A stretch of 64,000 nt of DNA, from assembly GCF_032970905.1 (NCBI RefSeq), contig NZ_JAWJZA010000003.1; one strand, 5' to 3'. The notes under the pieces are model-generated. The model was not told where the DNA came from, did not search any database, and worked only from the letters and a program-made list of their open reading frames with translations. The first letter of the stretch is position 1. Each line of letters starts with the position of its first letter. The DNA comes from Veillonella absiana (GTDB taxonomy: Bacteria > Bacillota > Negativicutes > Veillonellales > Veillonellaceae). Below, one piece after another: positions 1 to 8,935 of this stretch. The position numbers were made by a program, and so were the translations under genes.

Positions 1-1
1 G

Positions 2-883
2 ATTAGAACGTTTAGATACTTTTTTAAAGAAGCATTGAAATCTATGCGCCGCAATGGACTCATGACATTGGCCTCCATTTCAACAGTTGCATTGTCTTTG
101 TTTATGCTTGGTGTATTTCTATGTGGTGTTGTGAACTTGAACAACATGGCAGAAAGTTTAGAAAATCAAGTAGAGTTAAGTGTTTACTTGAAGGATGATT
201 TAACTACTGATCAAATTATGGCGGTAGGTAAAAAAGTTAAAGAGATTCCAAATGTTAAACGTATAGAGTTTATCAATAAAGAGCAAGCTATGACCGATTT
301 TAAGGAACGTTTAGGTGACCAACAACAATTGGTAAGTTCTCTTAATGGTGTAAATCCATTACCAAATTCTTATGTGTTAACATTTGAAAACCCAGAAGAT
401 GTAAAGTCTACTGCTCGTTTGGTGACAACATTCCCAGGTGTAGAAAGCTCTCATTATGGTCAAGATGTTATTGAAGAGTTATTCAAAATCACTCAAATTA
501 TTCGTATTGGCGGCATCGTATTAATTGGTTTTTTAGCAGCTGCTACATTGTTTATCATTTCTAATACGATTCGTTTGACAGTATTTGCTCGTCGTAAAGA
601 AATTGCCATTATGAAATACGTAGGTGCAACGAATAGCTTTATTCGTTGGCCATTTATGATTGAAGGTATGTTGTTAGGTTTTGTAGGTGCGATTATTGCT
701 ACTTTGTGTGTAGGAGAATTTTATCATTTTATTACTTTAGAAGTAGAGCAATCTTTAGCGTTCTTCCCATTAGTTAAAATGTTCCCATTCTTTTATACAT
801 TAGTCGGTGTGTTATTGGGTGGTGGCATCTTGGTAGGTGCTATCGGCAGTACAATCTCTCTTAAACAGTATATGAAAGTGTAG
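2..883 (+). CDS. ftsX: Cell division protein FtsX (5' end cut by window edge)
   Basis: Membrane subunit of the FtsEX ABC complex, which transmits ATP hydrolysis by FtsE to cell-wall hydrolases at the septum. The frame is open from base 2 and reads IRTFRYFFKEAL before the first visible start-like TTG at 35, so the true start lies just outside the window. Topology fits FtsX: one N-terminal membrane helix (about codons 20-46), an extracellular domain of about 110 residues, then three C-terminal helices. Six bases downstream begins an M23 peptidase with a long coiled coil, the usual FtsX partner. ftsE is expected just upstream. Confidence 0.95.
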   Translation: MRTFRYFFKEALKSMRRNGLMTLASISTVALSLFMLGVFLCGVVNLNNMAESLENQVELSVYLKDDLTTDQIMAVGKKVKEIPNVKRIEFINKEQAMTDFKERLGDQQQLVSSLNGVNPLPNSYVLTFENPEDVKSTARLVTTFPGVESSHYGQDVIEELFKITQIIRIGGIVLIGFLAAATLFIISNTIRLTVFARRKEIAIMKYVGATNSFIRWPFMIEGMLLGFVGAIIATLCVGEFYHFITLEVEQSLAFFPLVKMFPFFYTLVGVLLGGGILVGAIGSTISLKQYMKV

Positions 884-889
884 TAGATA

Positions 890-2089
890 GTGATGATACA
901 GAATAAACAACTAGTTCGTTTGGTAGCTAGTATTGTCTGTGGTTCTATTATCTTGGGTACTCCATTATTCATATATGCGGAGGATGAAGATTTAACGAAC
1001 CAATTGAATACTGTACAGCAACAAATGAATGAGCAATCTTCAAAGGCTACGGATGCAGAGGCAGTTATCGTCAGTGTATTTGAACAATTACGCCAAATCG
1101 ATGCAGAGTTACAACAAGCTACAAATGAATTACAAGCTATTCAGCAGCAACGCATTGCTTTAGATAATGATATTGCTCAAAATGAAAAATTATTAGCAGA
1201 AGCACTTAAACGTTTAGAAGAACGTGAAAAAGTATTTTATAAACGTGTTCGTGATATTTATATCAATGGTCGTTTGAGCTATATTGATGTAGTAGTAGGG
1301 GCAAAGGATTTCAATGATTTTGCGAACCGCATGGAAATCTTAAAACGCATCGTAGATGCTGATGTTAATCTTATAAAAGAGATTATGCATGAGCGAGAAG
1401 AAATCGAAGCACGTAAAGCAAAATTAGAAGAAGATCGTGCTAAAGTAGTAGAACTTGAAAAAGCTGCACAAGCTAAACAAGTTGAAATTGAACAAAAACG
1501 TGCAGAACGAGCAGTAGTTCTTGAAAAAGCTCAAAGTGATAAAGCTACAGCGATGGCAGCTATCCAAGAGTTACAAGCTGCATCTGCTCAAATTTCAGAT
1601 ATGTTAAAACAACGTCAAGCAGAACGTGCTGCCGCAGCAGCGGCAGAGGCGGCTGCTGCGGCAGCAGCTGGTCAAGCACCACCGCCATCCTCGTATACAC
1701 AGGGTACGGGGGTATTGGGATGGCCAGCTAATGGTGAAATTACATCGCCTTATGGCTATCGTACACATCCTATCTTTGGCACTACTATTTATCATAGTGG
1801 TATTGATATTGGCGTTGATTATGGTACACCAGTTCATTCTGCTGATAGTGGAACAGTTGTTTATGCTGGTTGGATGAGTGGTTACGGTAATACTGTCGTT
1901 GTAGACCATGGTAATGGTATTTCTACATTGTATGGTCATAATGAAGATGTTGCAGTATCTGAAGGTCAAAGTGTTGGTAAAGGCTCTGTTATTGCTTATG
2001 CTGGTAGTACCGGCAATAGTACTGGTCCTCATGTTCACTTTGAAGTTCGTGTGAATGGTGATCCAACAGATCCAATGGGATATTTATAA
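890..2089 (+). CDS. EnvC-like coiled-coil M23 (LytM) murein peptidase
   Basis: Secreted peptidoglycan hydrolase or hydrolase activator, probably acting with FtsEX. It has a signal peptide (about residues 1-30), a long coiled coil (about 34-245), an Ala-rich linker (about 246-262) and a C-terminal M23 domain (about 277-395). Unlike E. coli EnvC, whose LytM domain has lost its zinc ligands, the ligand set looks intact here: H302xxxD306 and H381xH383. It may therefore cut peptidoglycan itself. Start is GTG 890 or ATG 893, six bases after ftsX. It lies between ftsX and ctpA, consistent with one envelope operon. Confidence 0.92.
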   Translation: MMIQNKQLVRLVASIVCGSIILGTPLFIYAEDEDLTNQLNTVQQQMNEQSSKATDAEAVIVSVFEQLRQIDAELQQATNELQAIQQQRIALDNDIAQNEKLLAEALKRLEEREKVFYKRVRDIYINGRLSYIDVVVGAKDFNDFANRMEILKRIVDADVNLIKEIMHEREEIEARKAKLEEDRAKVVELEKAAQAKQVEIEQKRAERAVVLEKAQSDKATAMAAIQELQAASAQISDMLKQRQAERAAAAAAEAAAAAAAGQAPPPSSYTQGTGVLGWPANGEITSPYGYRTHPIFGTTIYHSGIDIGVDYGTPVHSADSGTVVYAGWMSGYGNTVVVDHGNGISTLYGHNEDVAVSEGQSVGKGSVIAYAGSTGNSTGPHVHFEVRVNGDPTDPMGYL

Positions 2090-2090
2090 T

Positions 2091-3236
2091 ATGAACAAAC
2101 AAATTCTATGGAGTGTTAGTAAATCCATTTTGAAAATACTAGGTTCAGGCATCCTTGTGATGTGGCTAGTATTTTGGTATCTTTCAGGTACATTTTGGGG
2201 ATTTCCTCGTTATATGTTTACCTATTATGTGTCTAGCCAAGTATTCATGACACCTGTAGCAAAGCAAACCTTGTTTGAAGGTTCGCTAAAAGGTATGGTG
2301 TCATCTCTTGGTGAACCACATAGTCAATATTTAGATGCAGAAGACTATACGAGTATTATGGAGCAAACATCAGCTACTTATAGTGGGGTTGGTATGGTAC
2401 TTGGTATGGGAACGGATGGTCTTGAAGCCGTTAGCGCTATTGAAGATCAACCAGCTGCAAGAGCAGGTATTGAAAGTGGTGACCGTATCATTAAGATTAA
2501 TGATGTTGATACGAGTACATTGACCATTGAAGAAGCCTCTAAACGAGTTCGTGGGGAAGCTGGTACGGATGTAACACTTGTAATAAAACGGGGCAATGAA
2601 GAAAAAACTTTCACCATTACTCGTGAAAAGATTACATTACCAACTGTAAAATCAAAAATGTTAACACCAGATGTGGGATATATTCGCATTAGCCAATTTG
2701 CAGAGAATACGGGTAATGATTTTGGCCTACAATACCAAGACCTAAAAAAACAAGGCATGAAGAAGTTAATTATCGACCTTCGTGATAATCCTGGTGGATT
2801 ATTAACGACAGCACAAGAAATTTCTGATTTTATATTGCCGAAAGGTACATTAGTTACGGTACAAGATCGTTCTGGTAAAGTGGCTGAATATGATTCGGCA
2901 GGAATAGAAAATCCTATTCCATTAGTGATACTCATCAACAAAGGTTCAGCTAGCGCCTCTGAAATTATTGCAGGTGCTGTACAAGATCGTAAGGCTGGTA
3001 CTATTGTGGGTACTAATAGTTATGGTAAAGGTACTGTACAAACGATTTTACCTGATTTTGGTAATGAAGCTATTAAGATTACTATAGCTAAATATCATAC
3101 GCCGAATGATCGTGTTATTGACGGCATTGGTATTAAACCAGATGTAGAAATTGCTCTACCAGATGGTACAAGAACAAAAGGCACATTAGAGGACGTACAA
3201 GTCCAAAAGGCCTTTGATATTCTGAATCAAGAATAA
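2091..3236 (+). CDS. ctpA: C-terminal processing peptidase CtpA/Prc (S41)
   Basis: Membrane-anchored serine protease of 381 residues that trims periplasmic or secreted proteins from the C-terminus. One N-terminal membrane segment (about residues 14-38) precedes a PDZ domain (about 95-175) and the S41 domain. The Ser/Lys dyad is visible: S288 in GSASASEI and K313 in YGKGTVQT, with the 25-residue spacing of Prc. An upstream in-frame GTG at 2055 would overlap the peptidase gene by 35 bases. ATG 2091, two bases after the previous stop, is preferred. In other bacteria CtpA often controls levels of M23 hydrolases, which fits the neighbour. Confidence 0.94.
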   Translation: MNKQILWSVSKSILKILGSGILVMWLVFWYLSGTFWGFPRYMFTYYVSSQVFMTPVAKQTLFEGSLKGMVSSLGEPHSQYLDAEDYTSIMEQTSATYSGVGMVLGMGTDGLEAVSAIEDQPAARAGIESGDRIIKINDVDTSTLTIEEASKRVRGEAGTDVTLVIKRGNEEKTFTITREKITLPTVKSKMLTPDVGYIRISQFAENTGNDFGLQYQDLKKQGMKKLIIDLRDNPGGLLTTAQEISDFILPKGTLVTVQDRSGKVAEYDSAGIENPIPLVILINKGSASASEIIAGAVQDRKAGTIVGTNSYGKGTVQTILPDFGNEAIKITIAKYHTPNDRVIDGIGIKPDVEIALPDGTRTKGTLEDVQVQKAFDILNQE

Positions 3237-3340
3237 CAGATAATTTAAATCAAGAATAAAAGATAAGTTAAACCGATAGTGAAAGACGTCCCTTGGTAAT
3301 AACCATAGGCCCTCTTTGATTATCAGAAAAGGACGGATAT

Positions 3341-4612
3341 ATGTTTATAGATCGCGCTCGAGTTTTCGTATCAGCCGGTGATGGTGGCGATGGAATGAGT
3401 AGTTTCCGCCGTGAAAAATATGTTCCTAATGGGGGACCTAGCGGTGGTGATGGCGGTAAAGGGGCCGACGTCATTTTAAAAGCAGATAAAAATATCAACA
3501 CCTTAGTTGATTTCAGATACAAACGTCAATTTAAAGCACCAGCAGGCGAAAATGGCCAAAGTGGTAATAAATATGGCCGTGGTGCTGAACCAATGATTAT
3601 TCCAGTTCCATTGGGAACCGTTGTAAAAGAAGAAGCAACTGGGAAAGTATTTTGTGATTTAACGCAGGATGGTCAAACTTTCACCATTGCTAAAGGTGGC
3701 CGTGGTGGTCGTGGTAATGCCCATTTCCACAGCAGTGCTAACCGGGCCCCTACATTTGCTGAAAAAGGCGAACCCGGTGAAGAACATTGGTTACAATTAG
3801 AGTTAAAAGTATTGGCTGACGTTGGTTTGTTGGGTTACCCAAGTGTAGGTAAATCTAGTATTCTTCGTAAAGTGTCTGCTGCACAACCAGAAGTAGCAGC
3901 CTACCATTTTACAACATTAACACCCGTGTTGGGCGTAGTATCCCTACCAGGTGAACGTAGCTTTGTCATGGCGGATATTCCTGGATTGATTGAAGGCGCT
4001 AGTGAAGGTGTTGGCTTGGGTCATAATTTCTTGCGTCATGTGGAACGTACGAATATTCTTATCCATGTACTAGATGTATCTGGTATGGAGGGGCGCGACC
4101 CTAAAGAAGATTTTGATGCTATTAATGAAGAGTTAAAAAAATACTCTGAAAAATTAAGCCGTAAAATGCAAGTGGTAGCATTAAATAAAATAGATTTGGT
4201 TCAAGATGAAGAAACGATTCCAAATGTACGCAAATATTTTGAAGATAAAGGTTACGAAGTATATTGCATTAATGCCCTCAGTGGTGAAGGTCTTCCAGAA
4301 TTAATGGAACGGGCTTACTACTGGGTTGAAAATTATGAACCAGATCCAGAGTCTACTGATGATACTGTTATGTATGAAGCAAAACCAGATGTAGAATTTG
4401 TTATCACTCGTGGTGATGATGCAGCATTCTACATTAAGGGCGATCGTATTGAGCGTTTAGTAGCGATGACAAATTTGGATGACGATCAATCCTTACGTCG
4501 TTTCCAACAAATTTGGCGTTACATGGAATTAGATAAAAAATTACGAGAAAAAGGATGTAAAGATGGCGATGAAGTGGTAATCGGTGATCAAACATTTACA
4601 TTCCAAGATTAG
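3341..4612 (+). CDS. obgE: GTPase ObgE/CgtA
   Basis: Ribosome-associated GTPase of 423 residues acting in 50S assembly and stress control. It has the glycine-rich Obg fold (about 1-158), then the G domain with G1 GYPSVGKSS, G3 DIPGLIEG and G4 NKID, then a C-terminal OCT domain (about 350-423). The start ATG follows a good Shine-Dalgarno (AAAGGACGG). The 104-base gap after ctpA has no clear terminator. The next gene, yhbY, is also a ribosome-assembly factor and starts eight bases after the stop, so the two are probably cotranscribed. Confidence 0.97.
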   Translation: MFIDRARVFVSAGDGGDGMSSFRREKYVPNGGPSGGDGGKGADVILKADKNINTLVDFRYKRQFKAPAGENGQSGNKYGRGAEPMIIPVPLGTVVKEEATGKVFCDLTQDGQTFTIAKGGRGGRGNAHFHSSANRAPTFAEKGEPGEEHWLQLELKVLADVGLLGYPSVGKSSILRKVSAAQPEVAAYHFTTLTPVLGVVSLPGERSFVMADIPGLIEGASEGVGLGHNFLRHVERTNILIHVLDVSGMEGRDPKEDFDAINEELKKYSEKLSRKMQVVALNKIDLVQDEETIPNVRKYFEDKGYEVYCINALSGEGLPELMERAYYWVENYEPDPESTDDTVMYEAKPDVEFVITRGDDAAFYIKGDRIERLVAMTNLDDDQSLRRFQQIWRYMELDKKLREKGCKDGDEVVIGDQTFTFQD

Positions 4613-4620
4613 GAGATAGA

Positions 4621-4905
4621 ATGACAGGAAAACAAAAACGATATTTACGCTCTTTGGCAGCTACGATGGATCCAGTTGTACAAATTGGTAAAAATGGTTT
4701 AGAAAATAGTGTTATCGATAGTGCACGGGCAGCATTGATGGCACGGGAATTGATTAAAGTTAAAATGCTGAACAATAGTCCAGAAGACAAAGATGTATTT
4801 CAAACATTAGCAAATATGCTAGGAGCAGAACTCGTTCAAGTCATTGGTTTTAATGGCGTATTGTATAAAGCTAAAAAAGAACCGAAAATTATTTTACCAA
4901 AATAA
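4621..4905 (+). CDS. yhbY: YhbY family ribosome-assembly RNA-binding protein
   Basis: Small 94-residue CRM (CRS1-YhbY) domain protein that binds pre-50S particles. The family pattern is visible: an N-terminal KQKRYLRSLA segment, the QIGKNGL loop that carries the GxxG-like RNA contact, and a C-terminal VIGFNGVLYK strand. Length matches the stand-alone bacterial family. It follows obgE closely, a common pairing for ribosome biogenesis genes. Confidence 0.93.
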   Translation: MTGKQKRYLRSLAATMDPVVQIGKNGLENSVIDSARAALMARELIKVKMLNNSPEDKDVFQTLANMLGAELVQVIGFNGVLYKAKKEPKIILPK

Positions 4906-4982
4906 TTTTATCTATTGTATGAATGGTAGGTACTAATCCATAGCATACTAATTAACTGGTATTTCCACGTGAGGAATGCGAT

Positions 4983-6119
4983 ATGAGAGCAGAGATTCAA
5001 CAGGCAAAACGAATTGTCATAAAAGTAGGAAGTAGTACATTGTGCTATGAAAAAGGTCATTTGAATTTAGAACGCATCGAAAAAATTGTTCGTCAAATCT
5101 CTGATTTGGCAAACCAAGGCAAGGAGATGATTCTTGTCTCCTCTGGTGCTGTAGGGGCTGGTCTGGCTCCGTTAGGATTTAAAGAGCGCCCTCGTGATAT
5201 TGTGCTTAGACAAGCCTCTGCAGCGGTTGGACAAGGTGTATTGTTACATATGTATGAGCGGATGTTCCGTGAATATGGCCACACTGTAGGTCAAATATTG
5301 CTAACCCGTGCAGATAGTACGTCTCGTCATAGTTATTTGAATTTACGTAATACCTTAAATGCGTTATTGCGCTTAGGTGTTATTCCTATCATCAATGAAA
5401 ATGATGTCGTAGCTATCGAGGAGTTTAAAATTGGTGATAATGATACATTATCTGCTAATGTGGCGGGTATTATTGAAGCTGACTTATTGTTGATTTTGTC
5501 TGATATTGATGGCTTGTATACGTCCAATCCGTCTACCAATCCAGAGGCTACTTTAATTGATGAAGTGCTTCAAATTACTGATGAAACCTATGCTATTGCT
5601 GGTGGTGCTGGCTCATCCATTGGTACTGGTGGCATGTATACGAAAATCAAAGCTGCTCATATTGCTACTAACTCTGGTGTTCATATGGTTATAGCTTCTG
5701 GTGAAAAAGATGATTCTATACGCCTTGTTGCTAAAGGTGGAGTGGTAGGAACTCACTTTAAACCACTGGAAAACGCTCATAATCAAAAGAAACATTGGGT
5801 GGCATTTGGCAAACGTTTACAAGGGGAAATTCATGTGGACGATGGTTGTGCTAAGGCCATTTTGGATAAAGGCTCTAGTATTTTACCAGCTGGTGTTATT
5901 TCTGTAGTTGGAGAATTTGAACCAGGTGAAACCTGTAGCATTCTTCATGGCAACAAGGAGATTGCACGTGGTATGGTGAATTATAGTTCCCATGATATTG
6001 ACCTAATCAAAGGTCATAAAACTGCGGAAATTGCCAACTTATTAGGTATTGATGCAGCGAGTATTAATGCTACCTATGATGAGGTTATTCATCGTGATAA
6101 TCTTGTTATTTTACGATAA
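4983..6119 (+). CDS. proB: Glutamate 5-kinase
   Basis: First step of proline synthesis: ATP-dependent phosphorylation of glutamate to gamma-glutamyl phosphate. At 378 residues it is the long form, with an amino-acid-kinase domain (about 1-255, including KVGSSTL and the SSGAVGAG loop) and a C-terminal PUA domain (about 280-370). The start ATG follows GAGGAATGCGAT. proA begins 13 bases downstream, so the two proline enzymes are coexpressed. Family members are usually inhibited by proline; no leader or riboswitch is seen in the 77 bases upstream. Confidence 0.97.
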   Translation: MRAEIQQAKRIVIKVGSSTLCYEKGHLNLERIEKIVRQISDLANQGKEMILVSSGAVGAGLAPLGFKERPRDIVLRQASAAVGQGVLLHMYERMFREYGHTVGQILLTRADSTSRHSYLNLRNTLNALLRLGVIPIINENDVVAIEEFKIGDNDTLSANVAGIIEADLLLILSDIDGLYTSNPSTNPEATLIDEVLQITDETYAIAGGAGSSIGTGGMYTKIKAAHIATNSGVHMVIASGEKDDSIRLVAKGGVVGTHFKPLENAHNQKKHWVAFGKRLQGEIHVDDGCAKAILDKGSSILPAGVISVVGEFEPGETCSILHGNKEIARGMVNYSSHDIDLIKGHKTAEIANLLGIDAASINATYDEVIHRDNLVILR

Positions 6120-6132
6120 TTGAGGTGTATCT

Positions 6133-7392
6133 ATGAATCAATATGCTGACATATTTCAACATATGGGTGAAAGAGCAAAACTTGCCTCTCAAGAACTCAT
6201 CCAATTAACAGAAGAGCAAAAAAATAAAATCTTATTGGCTATTGCCGCTCGATTAGAAGAACACACAGAAGAAATTCTAGCAGTTAACGAGTTAGATATG
6301 AAAGATGCAGTGATCAATCAAATTCCTACGATTATGTTAGATCGCTTGAAATTGACAACAGAACGCATTCAACAAATTGCAGAAGGCGTTCGTCAAGTTG
6401 TTGATTTAGAGGATCCTGTAGGTTGCGTCCTTGATGTGATCGAGCGCCCTAATGGTTTACACATTGAAAAACGATGTGTACCATTAGGTGTCATTGCTAT
6501 AATTTTCGAAGCTCGTCCAAATGTAACTGTAGATGCATCGGTACTTTGTTTCAAAACAGGTAATGCAACCATACTTCGTGGTGGTAAAGAAGCATTCCGT
6601 ACAAACCAATGTGTGGTGAAGGTCATTCGTGATGCTATTGCTGAGAATGGTGTTAATCCTGATGCTATTCAACTCGTTGAGGTGTTAGATCGTGAGGCGG
6701 TAGGGACTTTATTATCCCTACGAGACTATATCGATGTAGTCATTCCTCGTGGCGGTGCTGGATTAATTCAACGTGTTGTCCAAGATAGTGCTATCCCGGT
6801 TATTGAAACTGGTAGTGGTATATGCCATACCTTTGTAGATGAAACAGCAGACCTGTCAATGGCTCTTGAGATTTCGATTAATGCGAAGGTACAACGTCCT
6901 TCAGTATGTAATTCCATGGAAACATTGTTAGTACATCAAGCGGTAGCAGACCAATTTTTACCAATGTTAGAGCAAGCTATGCAGGCGCGAAATGTACGTA
7001 TTCATGGAGATGAAACGATTCAACACCGCGTGGCGCAAGTGATTCCTTTAATAGAGGATTCTTATGCTACAGAATATAATGATTTAGATTTAAATGTACG
7101 TATTGTAGATTCTTTGGAAACTGCTATTCAACACATTAATCAATATTCCACACATCATTCTGAATGTATCGTCACTAGCGATGATCAAGCGGCTGCAGAA
7201 TTCTTAAATCGTATCGATGCGGCTACAGTCTATTGGAATGCATCTACACGATTTACAGATGGTTTTGAATTTGGCTTTGGTGCTGAAATTGGTATTAGTA
7301 CACAGAAGTTACATGCTCGTGGACCTATGGGGCTACCAGCGTTAACATCCATTAAATATGTTGTAACTGGTACTGGCCAAGTTCGAGGATAA
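6133..7392 (+). CDS. proA: Gamma-glutamyl phosphate reductase
   Basis: Second step of proline synthesis: NADPH-dependent reduction of gamma-glutamyl phosphate to the semialdehyde. The 419-residue length and aldehyde-dehydrogenase-like layout are normal. The expected catalytic cysteine is C259 in QRPSVCNS. The substrate-binding segments VIPRGGAGLI and the C-terminal FGFGAEIGIS are present. It directly follows proB and has an SD (GAGGTG) nine bases before ATG. A tiny membrane-protein frame starts right after its stop. Confidence 0.97.
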   Translation: MNQYADIFQHMGERAKLASQELIQLTEEQKNKILLAIAARLEEHTEEILAVNELDMKDAVINQIPTIMLDRLKLTTERIQQIAEGVRQVVDLEDPVGCVLDVIERPNGLHIEKRCVPLGVIAIIFEARPNVTVDASVLCFKTGNATILRGGKEAFRTNQCVVKVIRDAIAENGVNPDAIQLVEVLDREAVGTLLSLRDYIDVVIPRGGAGLIQRVVQDSAIPVIETGSGICHTFVDETADLSMALEISINAKVQRPSVCNSMETLLVHQAVADQFLPMLEQAMQARNVRIHGDETIQHRVAQVIPLIEDSYATEYNDLDLNVRIVDSLETAIQHINQYSTHHSECIVTSDDQAAAEFLNRIDAATVYWNASTRFTDGFEFGFGAEIGISTQKLHARGPMGLPALTSIKYVVTGTGQVRG

Positions 7393-7396
7393 TACA

Positions 7397-7549
7397 TTGG
7401 TTCGATTGCGACAAATGGTACGCGGGTATTATCAATACGTACAAACTCCTAAAGGACGTTATGAATGGATATCTTATGGACAAGCCATATTGTTATTTTT
7501 ATGTATCGTGGGCCTTTGTATGGCCGTGATGCACTATATCATAGATTAA
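7397..7549 (+). CDS. Small single-pass membrane protein, unknown function
   Basis: A 50-codon frame starting at TTG 7397, with GAGGA at 7385-7389 seven bases upstream; ATG 7415 would give 44 residues. The product has a basic, aromatic N-terminal part (VRLRQMVRGYYQYVQ) and one hydrophobic helix at about residues 29-48 (AILLFLCIVGLCMAVMHYII). It begins four bases after the proA stop. Function is not recognised. It could be a conserved Negativicutes small protein or a chance frame. The SD, correct spacing and clean helix argue for real translation. Confidence 0.5.
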   Translation: MVRLRQMVRGYYQYVQTPKGRYEWISYGQAILLFLCIVGLCMAVMHYIID

Positions 7550-7654
7550 CTTTGGTGTAAGTAGAGGCTATCTTGTTCTTAGAGCTATAACTTGATTCAA
7601 ACAGGGAATATACGGTGATAGGCTATATAAGCCTAGTAGTATTTCTGAGATTGT

Positions 7655-8326
7655 GTGGTGATTCTCTTGGAAACGACAACTAAAAAAAGACGAATTGGCA
7701 TTATTGGTGGTACATTTAATCCTATTCATTTAGGGCATTTAATGATCGCAGAGGTTGCTTATGAGGAATTTGAATTAGAGCAGGTTATCTTTGTGCCTAC
7801 TCATATTTCACCACATAAATTTCATGATGTTATTAGTGCTTATCATAGATATGCTATGACGGCTGCCGCGGTGGAGGATAATCCTCATTTCACTATTTCT
7901 GATGTGGAAATTAAACGAGATGGTTATTCTTATACAATTGATACCATACGATATTTTCAAGAGCAGATGGGACCTGATGTAGAGTTTTATTTCATTGCTG
8001 GCACAGATACGATTGAATTACTACCATCGTGGCATTATATTGATGAATTATTACAATTATGTCATTTTATTGGTGCCATGCGACCAGATGCAAAAGAAAT
8101 GGTGGACTCAGTACTAGAATTTTTTGGTGAGAAAGCAATTGGTCGTATTCACCTCCTACAGGTACCGGAGATGAAATTATCTGCTACGTATTTACGGGAA
8201 CGGTTGCGTGCTGGTAAAACAGTACGTTATATGTTGCCAAAATGTGTAGTAGACTATATTACCAATAATAATATTTATACAGATGTAGATAGTACTAGCG
8301 TTCTACATACTGAACATACTAATTAA
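7655..8326 (+). CDS. nadD: Nicotinate-nucleotide adenylyltransferase
   Basis: Converts nicotinate mononucleotide and ATP to deamido-NAD in NAD synthesis. The nucleotidyltransferase signature GGTFNPIHLGH is at residues 18-28 and the C-terminal ATP-binding LSATYLRERL is near residue 175. About 223 residues is typical with a short N-terminal extension. Start is uncertain: GTG 7655, GTG 7658 or TTG 7667 are in frame and none has a strong SD. It begins a nadD-yqeK-LCP-rsfS-cvfB run found in many Firmicutes. Confidence 0.95.
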   Translation: MVILLETTTKKRRIGIIGGTFNPIHLGHLMIAEVAYEEFELEQVIFVPTHISPHKFHDVISAYHRYAMTAAAVEDNPHFTISDVEIKRDGYSYTIDTIRYFQEQMGPDVEFYFIAGTDTIELLPSWHYIDELLQLCHFIGAMRPDAKEMVDSVLEFFGEKAIGRIHLLQVPEMKLSATYLRERLRAGKTVRYMLPKCVVDYITNNNIYTDVDSTSVLHTEHTN

Positions 8327-8349
8327 ATACGAAATGAAGAGGACGTACA

Positions 8350-8934
8350 GTGACAATTGAAGAAATGAAGGCTCAGTTGAGCCAGCATTTATCAAAAAAA
8401 CGATTTATTCATACATTAGGCGTTGTTGACGCAGCTGTGGAACTAGCTGAACAATATGGCGCTGATATAGAAAAAGCTAAATTAGCTGCGTTATTACATG
8501 ATTCTGCCAAAGAATACAAGCTAAAAGACATGCAAGCCGTAGTCGAATCAAAAGGTTTGGCTGTTGATTCAATGATGCGTAATAGCGGCGCTTTACTTCA
8601 TGGTTTAGCAGGTATGATTGTAGCTGAACAAGACTATGGTGTTATAGATCCAGAAGTATTAGAAGCCATCCGTGTTCATACAACGGGAAAACCCCATATG
8701 TCTAAGCTGGATAAAATTGTATTCCTAGCGGATTACATTGAGGTAAACCGTGATTTCCCTGGTGTTGAAGCTTTACGAGACCTTGCAAAAGAAAATTTGA
8801 ATCAAGCTGTGTTATTAGGCTATGATAATACAATCCAGTTTTTACTTGATTCAAAGGCTACGATTTATACATTGACCATAGAAGGTCGTAATGCATTAAT
8901 TGAAGAAATACAAGCAAATAGTAGGGAGAAATAG
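8350..8934 (+). CDS. yqeK: YqeK family HD-domain Ap4A hydrolase
   Basis: Predicted symmetrical bis(5'-nucleosyl)-tetraphosphatase, degrading the alarmone Ap4A to two ADP. It has 194 residues. HD-domain metal ligands are visible: H in KRFIHTLGV, the HD pair in ALLHDSAKE, H in GALLHGLAG and D in VFLADYIE. The start is GTG 8350 behind GAAGAGGACG. It sits after nadD and before an LCP gene and rsfS, the standard order in low-GC Gram-positives. The Ap4A activity is known for YqeK relatives and is inferred here. Confidence 0.93.
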   Translation: MTIEEMKAQLSQHLSKKRFIHTLGVVDAAVELAEQYGADIEKAKLAALLHDSAKEYKLKDMQAVVESKGLAVDSMMRNSGALLHGLAGMIVAEQDYGVIDPEVLEAIRVHTTGKPHMSKLDKIVFLADYIEVNRDFPGVEALRDLAKENLNQAVLLGYDNTIQFLLDSKATIYTLTIEGRNALIEEIQANSREK

Positions 8935-8935
8935 T

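Noticed and set aside
1604..2038. A 144-codon antisense frame over the M23 domain
   Set aside because: Low-complexity Thr/Asn/Ile-rich shadow of the metallopeptidase domain.
3237..3340. Gap before obgE examined for a ribosomal-protein leader or riboswitch
   Set aside because: Only weak, short complementarities; no known motif and no promoter hexamers with proper spacing.
4906..4982. Possible T-box or proline-responsive leader before proB
   Set aside because: Too short for a T-box, with no T-box sequence and no terminator.
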